From the NCBI GenBank assembly GCA_965233705.1, contig CBDDTF010000001.1, positions 868,001 through 932,000 of the forward strand: 64,000 nucleotides of DNA, given 5' to 3'. Below the pieces are notes generated by a model. It did not search any database. It was not told the origin of the DNA and saw only the letters and a list, made by a program, of their open reading frames with translations. Numbering within the stretch: the first letter of the stretch is position 1; the number at the start of each line of letters is the position of its first letter. Position numbers and translations under genes: made by a program. The stretch is from Algihabitans sp965233705. GTDB lineage: Bacteria; Pseudomonadota; Alphaproteobacteria; Kiloniellales; DSM-21159. Shown one piece after another: positions 16,474 to 23,463 of the stretch.

Positions 16474-16704
16474 TTAGGAATCACCAGAGTCTAGCTCGCG
16501 CGCGAGCGCCTCAAGTGCGGCGATGTCGCGCCCGACGATGGTTTTCGCGCAGTCAACGCAGTAGCGGTCCCAGCTACGGCCATTTCGAACATTGAGGCGT
16601 TTGTCGCCACGCTCGATGCGGTGCCGAGCGTTGGCTTGGCAATTGTGAGCCTTTTTGGCTACATCTACCTCTGTACGAATGCGCAGTGATTTAATTCGCG
16701 GCAT
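16474..16704 (-). CDS. Small Cys/His (zinc-finger-like) protein
   Basis: This is a 76-residue basic protein whose ATG lies 14 bases inside the end of the helicase gene, so the two are probably co-translated. KAHNCQANARHRIERGDKRL, then WDRYCVDCAKTIV, gives a His-x-Cys...Cys-x2-Cys set resembling a PARP-type zinc finger, including the IxxGDxRL stretch. It probably binds nucleic acid or the helicase. It is the third gene of the DUF2188-helicase-finger operon. Confidence 0.7.
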   Translation of the reverse strand: MPRIKSLRIRTEVDVAKKAHNCQANARHRIERGDKRLNVRNGRSWDRYCVDCAKTIVGRDIAALEALARELDSGDS

Positions 16705-18511
16705 TGAAAACCTCCTGCACTGCGCGCTCAACGATATCAGCAAAATCCTGCTCGATCTGGTCGAGCTCGGGCCGTGTAAACTCATGGCGCTCGCGGGATT
16801 GACGACCAGTGGCGGCGTTCACCTGCCGATCAATGGCAGACTTGAGAACAACAAAATTTGTGCGACCAAGGCGCTGCCGGTCGAGGTCGTGGCCTTCCGG
16901 GTTGACGCCGCGTTCCCCGAGAATGCGTCCGGTCTCCGTACGCACGCGCATGTCGAGACCGCCGCGCATGGCTTGACGCTGCCGCACGCGCGTCACCGGA
17001 ACGGGCTCAAGCTCGTCATAAGCCTGCCTCACTTCGTCTGATGTATAACCGCGCTCTTGGAGGACCCTAAGAGCGGCAAGGGCCTCGGGGTCTTCGGCAA
17101 TCAGGGGGATTTCCTCAAGTCGAATAGAGGTCTGGCTCCGCACGTCGAACCGTTCGCCGTCGCCGAAGTCGCGGGGCGTGGGCTCCACTTCAAGCTCGTC
17201 GCCGGAACTAAAATCGAGATCCTCCATGGGAAGAAGCTGGTCGAAGAACTCGCGATCAGCTTCGCTGTATTGCTGGAAGTCGGTCCACCGGCTGGCGACG
17301 TTGGCCCCGGCATGGAAAACGACGCTGCCATTGTTGAGGACGTGGCCGGGCGCGTTCTGCTCGATGACGCGCATGATGCGCCCAACGAACTGCACAAAGG
17401 GAGAGAGGTTCGCGAAAATGCTGAACACGGCCGCCACCGCAAGGAAGGGGTGGTCAAACCCTTCGCCCAGTTTGCGGACCTGCACGATCACGTCCAGCTC
17501 GTGGTTTTCAAGACGCTGCAAGACACGCTCGTTGGCGGCGCTGTCTTCGCGGGAGTGGACATAATCGGCGCGGCGACCACGGGCGCGGTACGCTTCGACA
17601 ATCTGGCGGCAGTGCTCATAGTTGAGCGCCGAGGCGATAATCTTGAGCCGGTTGTCAGCGGCGGTCTGGCGAAGCCTGTCCAGCTCACGAATGGAGGCAT
17701 CAACGATAGTGTTGAGCGTTTCGGTCGAGGTCACGATGCTGCGACGGAAATCGGCATCCTGCTCGCCAAGGCGGCGCACTTCGTCAAGGCTGACTTCGGT
17801 CTCCTGTCCGTCCTCGCGGCGGACATAGCGGAGGGTGCGGGGATTGAGGACAACGGCCTTGAGGCGCTTGACGTAGCCTTCCTGAATGGCTCGGAACACG
17901 GGGTAGGAATAGAGGATGCGCCCGGCCATGAGCTGGCCGTCGGCGCGCAGTGGCGTAGCACTAAAATTGACGATACGGGCTGTCGGGAATTTGGCTTTGA
18001 GCGTGGTCCAGGTCTGCGCGACGTTGTGATGGCCTTCATCAAACAGGATGAGGTCAAAGAAGTCGTCCGGCAGGTCCTGGAGCCAGCGATTTTCCTCGCC
18101 CTGAAGCTGCTGGATGTTGGTCAGCACAACGTCAGCTTCCTCAAGGTCGGCGCGGTTGGTGGTCGTGCCCCGGATTTCGGCTGGCTCGGGATAGGGCTGG
18201 CCGTTCAGCACGCCGCACTTGATGTAGAACATTTCCGGGCGGGCCGGGTCGAAATCGTCGTGAAGCTGCTCGGCGATCTTGACGCCGGGGGCTACGACAA
18301 GAGTACGCGTAGCGCGGAAGGCAAAGGGGGCAATCGTTATGCAGCCTGACTTGCCGCAGCCGACCGGCAGAACGATTCCAACCTCGCGCTCCTGCTCATC
18401 CGGGTTCCCGGCAAACCGCGCAAGCTCGGCGTATGCCTCACGTTGGGGTGTGCGAAGTTGGGGGTTGCCAGTGATCGAGGGCTCGCGGGTCTGAAAGGGG
18501 TTATTCTCCAT
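16691..18511 (-). CDS. Superfamily 2 DEAD/DEAH-like helicase
   Basis: This 606-residue ATP-dependent nucleic-acid translocase carries all SF2 motifs: TPQREA (21-26), Walker A LPVGCGKSG (48-56), a Walker B variant DEGHH (158-162), motif III SATP (184-187), motif V VRKLGEGFDHP (345-355) and motif VI QFVGRIMR (374-381). The layout resembles the translocase part of type III/type I restriction subunits and other defence helicases, but no nuclease motif is visible in the C-terminal 200 residues. I chose the ATG at 18511, which has an AAGGAA site. It lies between a DUF2188 gene and a small finger protein in one operon on the element. Confidence 0.9.
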   Translation of the reverse strand: MENNPFQTREPSITGNPQLRTPQREAYAELARFAGNPDEQEREVGIVLPVGCGKSGCITIAPFAFRATRTLVVAPGVKIAEQLHDDFDPARPEMFYIKCGVLNGQPYPEPAEIRGTTTNRADLEEADVVLTNIQQLQGEENRWLQDLPDDFFDLILFDEGHHNVAQTWTTLKAKFPTARIVNFSATPLRADGQLMAGRILYSYPVFRAIQEGYVKRLKAVVLNPRTLRYVRREDGQETEVSLDEVRRLGEQDADFRRSIVTSTETLNTIVDASIRELDRLRQTAADNRLKIIASALNYEHCRQIVEAYRARGRRADYVHSREDSAANERVLQRLENHELDVIVQVRKLGEGFDHPFLAVAAVFSIFANLSPFVQFVGRIMRVIEQNAPGHVLNNGSVVFHAGANVASRWTDFQQYSEADREFFDQLLPMEDLDFSSGDELEVEPTPRDFGDGERFDVRSQTSIRLEEIPLIAEDPEALAALRVLQERGYTSDEVRQAYDELEPVPVTRVRQRQAMRGGLDMRVRTETGRILGERGVNPEGHDLDRQRLGRTNFVVLKSAIDRQVNAATGRQSRERHEFTRPELDQIEQDFADIVERAVQEVFNAAN

Positions 18512-18562
18512 AGATAGTTCCTTCAATTCCACGCTGGCGAAGCCTACGGGAGGCACGACACG

Positions 18563-18811
18563 CTAGTGCTCCGTATCCTTGGGCGGGTTGGGATCGTTAC
18601 CGGGAGCAATGGTGTCCTTACTCCTAATAAGCCCATCGCGGCCCTTGGTGGTGAGTTCGCCGCCGCCCTGGTTCTGGAGCATGTCCTTGGCGGCGTCGAT
18701 GGCGTCGCGCTGCGTGCCGTGCAGACTGGATGCGCGGCCCGCGTCACTGCGCTTGTTGGCCCATTGACCGTCAGGGCGGCGATATACGGTTCGATCTCGA
18801 TCCTTGCTCAT
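18563..18811 (-). CDS. DUF2188 family protein
   Basis: This 82-residue protein has the DUF2188 pattern: TVYRRPDGQWANKRSDAGRA, then SSLHGTQRDAIDAAKDMLQNQ, then GGELTTKGRDGLIRSKDTI. The family folds as a small beta-beta-alpha-beta unit of unknown function and is frequent near mobile or defence genes. It is the first gene of the helicase operon, 51 bases before the helicase start, and is divergent from the 221-aa gene. Confidence 0.85.
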   Translation of the reverse strand: MSKDRDRTVYRRPDGQWANKRSDAGRASSLHGTQRDAIDAAKDMLQNQGGGELTTKGRDGLIRSKDTIAPGNDPNPPKDTEH

Positions 18812-18855
18812 GTCTGGCTCCGATGCTCAAAAGTAAAGGCAATCGCCATGAGGGC

Positions 18856-18897
18856 TTGTTAACGCAAAAATTTACTGCTATTTTCCGTATAACGCAA
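18856..18897. promoter_or_regulatory. Divergent promoter pair with TAACGCAA direct repeat
   Basis: Plus strand: TTGTTA (18856-18861), 17 bases, TATTTT (18879-18884), 31 bases before the ATG at 18916. Minus strand: TTGCGT (18897-18892), 17 bases, TAAATT (18874-18869), towards the DUF2188-helicase operon. TAACGCAA occurs at 18860-18867 and 18890-18897, 30 bases apart, covering both promoters. It is a plausible operator for the XRE domain encoded nearby. Confidence 0.5.
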
Positions 18898-18915
18898 GTC
18901 GCTACCGAGGCCCAC

Positions 18916-19581
18916 ATGACCGATCCGATTGCACGTATCCTGAGCAATTACCCGGCGGCCTTTTTTCAAAGCCTCGCTGAACATATGGACGCGGCCTTTG
19001 CGAAGGCGCTGCGCGTAACGCGTCAGCACTACGCCGATCCCGAGCAGGCCAACATGCTCGGACAAGCGCGCCATGCCTGTTGCGAGGAAGGATTTAGGGC
19101 AGCCGCGCAGGATGCAGGCATGGCGGCGATTGCGCCGCACACCGAGCCCGCCGGTGGCCGCTACAGTTTGGTGAGCCACGAAGGCGTGCATCTGATTCGG
19201 GGCAACGTGCAGGCACATTGTGGTCCGCCCCGTCCGACACGATTTCGGAGCGCATGGGCGGCGCTGAATACGTGGCTGGACCCGATCCAGCTCGATCTGC
19301 TTCGTACGGTACCCACGCCGTCCTCGGAACGGCTTTGCGGGATGATCATCGTAACGGCGAACCGGCGGAGCGACGACCCGAGCATCCCCGCCTTCGTCGG
19401 GCTAGGGATTCCGCGCAGCGATTTGTCGGAATGGGTAGCTCTGGAACCAATCCAGAAGCTGCTTGCTCGTTACCACGATCTTGAGACGAAGACCCACACG
19501 CCGCCCGAGGCCCCGGTCGAAGTGAAGGACCGGGCCGTGCCACGTCTCAAGACGACGCCGGGCGGCAATCCAACAGGCTAG
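18916..19581 (+). CDS. Hypothetical protein paired with XRE-ImmA/IrrE
   Basis: This 221-residue soluble protein is not recognised. It starts MTDPIARILSNYPAAFFQSL with a GAGG site. It has no signal or membrane segment, a helical N-terminal half (residues 1-75) and a more strand-like C-terminal half with a Pro-rich tail (TPPEAPVEV). It precedes the XRE-metallopeptidase gene by 31 bases on the same strand and faces the helicase operon across a shared promoter region. That arrangement suggests it is the partner or substrate of the metallopeptidase, or the effector it controls. No toxin or enzyme motif can be named. Confidence 0.75.
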   Translation: MTDPIARILSNYPAAFFQSLAEHMDAAFAKALRVTRQHYADPEQANMLGQARHACCEEGFRAAAQDAGMAAIAPHTEPAGGRYSLVSHEGVHLIRGNVQAHCGPPRPTRFRSAWAALNTWLDPIQLDLLRTVPTPSSERLCGMIIVTANRRSDDPSIPAFVGLGIPRSDLSEWVALEPIQKLLARYHDLETKTHTPPEAPVEVKDRAVPRLKTTPGGNPTG

Positions 19582-19612
19582 ACCCCGAAAACGGGGCGCG
19601 GGGAGAAAGACC

Positions 19613-20809
19613 ATGCGCAATGGCACACCAGGGTTCAGAGCCGAGCGACTGGTGGAGGCCCGGGATTCCCGGGGGCTCACACAGGTGGCGCTCGCTGACC
19701 TGATCAACCGAACAAGCTCCAGTATCTCGCGCTGGGAGGGCGGGGCGCAGTCTCCTGAACCGGAAGCCGTGGAAGCGCTCTCCCGAGCACTCAACGTGCC
19801 GGTCGCGTTCTTCCTGCGCCCGTTGCCAGACCATGGCCCAGCTCCAATGTTTTTCCGTTCCATGGCGAGCACCACACAAACGGTGCGCAAGCGTGCAGAG
19901 GCGCGGCTGCGATGGACGCAGGATATTTCGTTGAGCCTCCAAGAATGGGTGGACCTTCCTGAGGTCAACGTGCCGCGCCTTGACGTGACCGACCATCGCG
20001 AAATCCGAGACGAAGATATCGAGAGCATGGCGAACGAGTGTCGTGCAGCTTGGGAGTTAGGTGCAGGCCCAATTGCCGACGTTCTACTCGTTTTAGAGAA
20101 TGCCGGAATTGTGGTCGTCAAAGAGGAAGTAGGCACCGTCAAGATGGACGGGTTATCGAACTGGTCAGCAGCGGACAACCGACCCTACGTGCTGGTCGCA
20201 CGCGACAAGGACACCTGTGTTCGCTCACGTATGGACGCGGCGCATGAACTGGGGCACCTCGTACTGCACCACAGCCTCAAGCCGAAGACGCTGAACAACA
20301 GCTCAGACTTCAAAGAAATCGAACGGCAAGCATTCGATTTTGCGGGAGCGTTCCTGATGCCTGCGGAAAGCTTTTCGACGGAAATCTGGTCACCGTCGCT
20401 AAACGCATTTGTGGCGCTTAAGGAACGTTGGAAAACTTCGGTAGGCGCGATGATCATGCGCTGTGCCAAGCTCGACATTTTAAGTGAGGAGCACCAGCGA
20501 AGGCTCTGGAAGTACTACAGCGCGCGAGGTTGGCGAAAGAGCGAACCCCTGGACGACGAGCTTTCGCCGGAGCATCCACGGCTCCTGAGTAGGTCAGTGC
20601 GTCTTTTAGTCGATGAAAAGGTGCGTAGCCGCGAGGCGCTTCTAAGCGATTTTCGTCTGCACGGGCCGGATGTAGAGGCTCTTTGCGGATTGCCTAGGGG
20701 GTACCTGACAGCCGAGTCCGCCGAGGTAGTGACGCTACCGAGACTAAAACGCTCCACACCGTCAGGTGAAGGTGGTGGGTCGGTTGTACCCTTCACCAAG
20801 GATGGATAA
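19613..20809 (+). CDS. XRE HTH-ImmA/IrrE metallopeptidase fusion
   Basis: This 398-residue protein combines an N-terminal Xre domain (EARDSRGLTQVALADLINRT..SISRWEGG, residues 8-70) with a C-terminal ImmA/IrrE zinc peptidase. The HExxH motif is HELGH (211-215) and a conserved Glu follows in EIERQAFDFAGAFLMP (235-250). In ICEBs1 and Deinococcus such peptidases cleave a repressor to derepress genes in response to damage. In this fused form the protein may both bind and cleave. It follows the 221-aa gene by 31 bases. The spaced TAACGCAA repeats upstream may be its operator. Confidence 0.88.
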   Translation: MRNGTPGFRAERLVEARDSRGLTQVALADLINRTSSSISRWEGGAQSPEPEAVEALSRALNVPVAFFLRPLPDHGPAPMFFRSMASTTQTVRKRAEARLRWTQDISLSLQEWVDLPEVNVPRLDVTDHREIRDEDIESMANECRAAWELGAGPIADVLLVLENAGIVVVKEEVGTVKMDGLSNWSAADNRPYVLVARDKDTCVRSRMDAAHELGHLVLHHSLKPKTLNNSSDFKEIERQAFDFAGAFLMPAESFSTEIWSPSLNAFVALKERWKTSVGAMIMRCAKLDILSEEHQRRLWKYYSARGWRKSEPLDDELSPEHPRLLSRSVRLLVDEKVRSREALLSDFRLHGPDVEALCGLPRGYLTAESAEVVTLPRLKRSTPSGEGGGSVVPFTKDG

Positions 20810-20870
20810 AGCGAAAACTATCAGAAATAATAACGCATACTCATTGCTCCGGCTCACCAAGGAAAGGCCC

Positions 20871-20938
20871 GTTTGCTTCCCTCGGAGCCGCCTTCCGGGG
20901 CCTCGGGAGGTGCGAAGGCGGCTCCGAGGAAAGCAAAC
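20871..20938. repeat. Large inverted repeat, 25-bp arms
   Basis: The arms are 20871-20895 and 20914-20938, complementary at 24 of 25 positions, with an 18-base GC-rich loop that itself contains CCTCGGGAGG. There is no T-run after either arm. It lies between the metallopeptidase stop and attR. It may terminate transcription as a stable hairpin or be a site used in recombination or mobilisation. Confidence 0.7.
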
Positions 20939-21064
20939 TCCATCTCTCCCTATATCTCTATCTTTCTATAGTGGCGCGTTGGGGCGACGCGGAGTCGGGA
21001 GCACGAAGGCCCAGAGAATCCGGGCTTTTTGGACCGGTCGGGAGGGCCGCGAAATCCCTTTTTC

Positions 21065-21083
21065 TGCTTACCCTGTGCTTACT
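21065..21083. promoter_or_regulatory. Possible integrase arm-type site, right
   Basis: TGCTTACCCTGTGCTTACT is the right-hand partner of 11505-11523 (18 of 19 identical), 71 bases inside the right attachment repeat. Confidence 0.5.
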
Positions 21084-21126
21084 CGGGCATATCCGCACCC
21101 CTCGGATCAGCAAGCAGAAAAGAGAA

Positions 21127-21150
21127 AACCCCCTGGTTTCCCAGGGGGTT
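21127..21150 (-). terminator. Intrinsic terminator of tRNA-Val
   Basis: AACCCCCTGG and CCAGGGGGTT form a perfect 10-bp stem with a TTTC loop. On the minus strand it follows the tRNA 3' end by four bases and is followed by TTTCTCTTTT. It lies inside the integrated element, which therefore supplies the terminator for the rebuilt tRNA. Confidence 0.85.
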
Positions 21151-21153
21151 ATC

Positions 21154-21199
21154 ATGGTGGGCGCGGCTGGGATTGAACCAGCGACCCCTACGATGTCAA
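21154..21199. repeat. Right attachment repeat (attR)
   Basis: This is the 46-bp copy within the intact tRNA-Val gene, identical to 11327-11372. It marks the element's right edge. Confidence 0.95.
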
Positions 21200-21229
21200 C
21201 GTAGTGCTCTCCCGCTGAGCTACGCGCCC
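21155..21229 (-). tRNA. tRNA-Val (GAC), CCA encoded
   Basis: The minus strand folds as a standard cloverleaf. The acceptor stem is GGGCGCG/CGCGCCC with discriminator A and encoded CCA. The D arm is GCTC..GAGC. The anticodon stem-loop is CTACG-TTGACAT-CGTAG with anticodon GAC (Val). The T arm contains GGTTCAATCC. It is 75 bases long. It is intact despite the insertion because the element carries a copy of the 3' half. Confidence 0.97.
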
Positions 21230-21340
21230 ATCGCCGTGCGGCGGTTCGGCCGGACGAACCGGCGACCCCGCTGTCGGGAGGCAGCGATGTAGCAAGACCG
21301 TGGCGGTTTGACAAGCCTGCCGAACCGCTTTGACGAACGG

Positions 21341-21379
21341 CCTTGTCGACCCGCCTTGTCGACCCGCCTTGTCGACCCG
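21341..21379. repeat. Three 13-bp tandem repeats
   Basis: CCTTGTCGACCCG is repeated three times without change, downstream of cpdR, between its stop and the tRNA gene. Confidence 0.9.
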
Positions 21380-21406
21380 TCGCCGACCTCGGCGCGCGAC
21401 GGTCGC

Positions 21407-21766
21407 TCAGGCGGCCAGCATGGCCTCGACCTCCTGCACCAGCTCGCGCAGGTGAAACGGCTTGGAGAGCACGCGCGCGCCGGGATGCTGGCGGTCGCGC
21501 GCGCGCAGCGCCACGGCCGCGAAGCCGGTGATGAACATGACCTTCAGGCCGGGGCTGACCTGCGTGCCGCGACGGGCCAGCTCCACGCCGTCCAGGCCGG
21601 GCATCACCACGTCGGCCAGCAGCAGATCGAAGCTCTGCTCGCGCAGCCGCGTCAGGGCGGTCATGCCGTCGCCCACGCTGACCACCTCGTGCCCCGCGCG
21701 GTCGAGCGAACGGGCCAGGAAGCGGCGCATCGAGGTGTCGTCTTCGGCGAGCAGGATTCGGGCCAT
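21407..21766 (-). CDS. cpdR: Single-domain response regulator, CpdR
   Basis: This is a 119-residue receiver domain without output domain. The acidic pair is Glu8/Asp9/Asp10, the phosphoacceptor Asp52 in ADVVMPGLDG, Thr80 in MFITGFAAVAL, and Lys102 in VLSKPFHLREL. The FITGFAAVAL and SKPFHL stretches are characteristic of CpdR of alphaproteobacteria, which controls ClpXP-dependent proteolysis of cell-cycle proteins through the CckA-ChpT phosphorelay. It is monocistronic. Assignment by sequence pattern is strong; the cell-cycle role is known from Caulobacter and inferred here. Confidence 0.9.
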   Translation of the reverse strand: MARILLAEDDTSMRRFLARSLDRAGHEVVSVGDGMTALTRLREQSFDLLLADVVMPGLDGVELARRGTQVSPGLKVMFITGFAAVALRARDRQHPGARVLSKPFHLRELVQEVEAMLAA

Positions 21767-21981
21767 GGCGAGACCCTAAAGCCGAACGCGCGCCCGGGAA
21801 ACCGCCTTGCGCCCGCGCCCGGACCGCCCCACCTACCTGCGGTCGCCAGGCGCTCCGGCGCTGCCGCCCGGCCGAGAAGACCCCGCCCGGCCGAACGCCG
21901 ATGCGAGACCGTTGGCGGGCCCATGAAACCGCGCTTTTTGCCTTGGCCGGCGCCCGCCCGCGAGGCATGCTCGCCAATTCG

Positions 21982-22905
21982 ATGGACACCTTCGCCCCCC
22001 ATAGACCCCGCGAGGCCGAGGCGCCGCCGACGGTCACCCACGAGGTGCTGCGCCCCGCCGCCCGGCGCCTGCCGCTGGTGCTCGCCTCGCCGCACAGCGG
22101 CCGCGACTACCCGCCGGCCTTCGTGGCCCGCTCCCGGCTCGACCCGCGCCAGCTCCGCCGCTCCGAGGACGCCTTCGTCGACGAACTCTTCGCGCCCGCC
22201 GTCGAGCTCGGCACGCCGCTGCTGCGCGCGTTGTTTCCGCGCGCCTTCGTCGACCCCAACCGCGAGCCCTTCGAGCTCGACCCGGCGATGTTCGCCGAGC
22301 CGCTGCCCGACTACGCCAACACCCGCTCGCCCCGGGTCGCCGCCGGCCTGGGCACGATCGCGCGGGTGGTCGCCAACGGCGCCGAGATCTACCACGACAA
22401 GCTGAGCGTGGCCGAGGCGCTGCACCGCATCCGCAGCTTCTACTGGCCCTATCACAAGGCGCTGAAGGAGCTGGTCGACGAGACCCTGGCCGGCTTCGGC
22501 ACCTGCCTGCTGCTCGACTGCCATTCCATGCCGTCCAGCGGCGCCGGCAAGCCGGTCGCGCCAAGCCGCCAGGGCAACCGCCAGGCGAACCGCGTCGACG
22601 TGGTGCTGGGCGATTGCCACGGAACCGCCTGCGCGCCGGCCGTGGTCGAGCGCGCCGGCCAGGTGCTGCAGGCACTGGGCTACCGGGTGGCGCGCAACCA
22701 GCCCTATTCCGGCGGCTTCGTCACCCGCCATTACGGCCGGCCGGAGGAGGGGCTGCACGCGCTGCAGATCGAGCTCAACCGCGCCCTCTATATGAACGAG
22801 GGCACCTACCGGCGCACCCCCGGGTTTCAGGCCGTGGCCCGCGACATGGCCAAGCTGGTGGCCGCCCTCGGGGACCTCGAACCGCACCTGCTCGCGCCGC
22901 GCTGA
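21982..22905 (+). CDS. N-formylglutamate amidohydrolase family
   Basis: This is a protein of about 307 residues of the FGase/HutG-like family, which hydrolyses N-formyl-L-glutamate or related N-acyl amino acids. VLASPHSGRDYP near residue 30, RSEDAFVDELF, LLDCHSMPS near residue 180, NRPYSGGF-like (NQPYSGGFVTRHYG) and ALQIELNRALYMNE are the conserved metal and substrate motifs. Three ATGs (21901, 21967, 21982) are in frame; none has a good ribosome site, and 21982 gives the most usual N-terminal length. No hut genes are adjacent, so it may serve a general N-acyl amino acid role. Confidence 0.87.
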   Translation: MDTFAPHRPREAEAPPTVTHEVLRPAARRLPLVLASPHSGRDYPPAFVARSRLDPRQLRRSEDAFVDELFAPAVELGTPLLRALFPRAFVDPNREPFELDPAMFAEPLPDYANTRSPRVAAGLGTIARVVANGAEIYHDKLSVAEALHRIRSFYWPYHKALKELVDETLAGFGTCLLLDCHSMPSSGAGKPVAPSRQGNRQANRVDVVLGDCHGTACAPAVVERAGQVLQALGYRVARNQPYSGGFVTRHYGRPEEGLHALQIELNRALYMNEGTYRRTPGFQAVARDMAKLVAALGDLEPHLLAPR

Positions 22906-23463
22906 CACCCGGCCCGCCGTCCGCCAGCCGCCGCGCACGGCGGCCTGCGGCCCCCCCGCGCCGTGGCCCTGCCGCCGCGCCCGACCGGCTGCGGCCGCAG
23001 GCGGTCATCGATGCGGCCACGGCGACGCAGCGGCGCCGGATGGGGGCGATCATCGCCGGCAGCGCCCAGGCCGCCGCGCTCGCCCCGCACCGGGGCCCTC
23101 GGCGTCGCGCCGGCGGGCCGGCCGCCCGACACCTGAGCGCGCGACCTCGCCTCGGCAAAAAAAAGGGCCGTGCCCGTGGCACGGCCCAAGTTTAGGGAGG
23201 AAACGCCCTAGAGACGTACGACAGAGCGGCAGCGGACGGCGCCGCTCATGTCGCACTGCACAATTTGCGCTCGCTCCCCCCGCTTGGCAAGGGAAAAAGC
23301 TATCGCATTGATGGGGAAGGCGTTCTTTTTCGGCCCCGTGGCATTCGGATAACACCGACTGAAAGCGATTTTGCTGCGCTGCAGCAGATTTATGGGAGAA
23401 TCATGGGCTTGCGGCCTCTGGCACGCCGCCTGCATGGCCGCGGCCATGACCCTGGAGGTTCCC
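22906..23463. other. Intergenic region with an orphan minus-strand terminator
   Basis: There is no gene with clear support. The first 250 bases are extremely GC-rich and hold only composition-driven frames. A strong minus-strand terminator at 23155-23187 implies a short transcript from about 23200-23400. A 17-codon frame at 23208-23261 (GTG start, GGGGGAG upstream) ends just before it. Confidence 0.5.
23155..23187 (-). terminator. Strong intrinsic terminator, orphan
   Basis: GGGCCGTGCC and GGCACGGCCC form a perfect 10-bp stem around a three-base loop. On the minus strand the stem is followed by TTTTTTTT. No annotated minus-strand gene precedes it. Confidence 0.85.

Larger units (their letters stand above)
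11327..21199. mobile_element. Integrated genomic element in tRNA-Val(GAC)
   Basis: This element of about 9.9 kb is bounded by a 46-bp direct repeat of the tRNA-Val 3' end. It starts with a tyrosine integrase next to attL, followed by an excisionase-like gene, an inactive integrase homologue, small proteins and a helicase/metallopeptidase cargo. Base composition is visibly lower in GC than both flanks, and codon use differs. No conjugation, capsid or replication gene is recognisable, so it is either a non-self-transferable island or needs a helper. Confidence 0.93.

Noticed and set aside
17057..18349. Plus-strand frame of 430 residues opposite the helicase
   Set aside because: It is a shadow of the helicase; all SF2 motifs lie on the minus strand.
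22614..23195. Frame overlapping the end of the formylglutamate amidohydrolase gene and the following spacer
   Set aside because: Only GC-skewed composition, no ribosome site, no motif.
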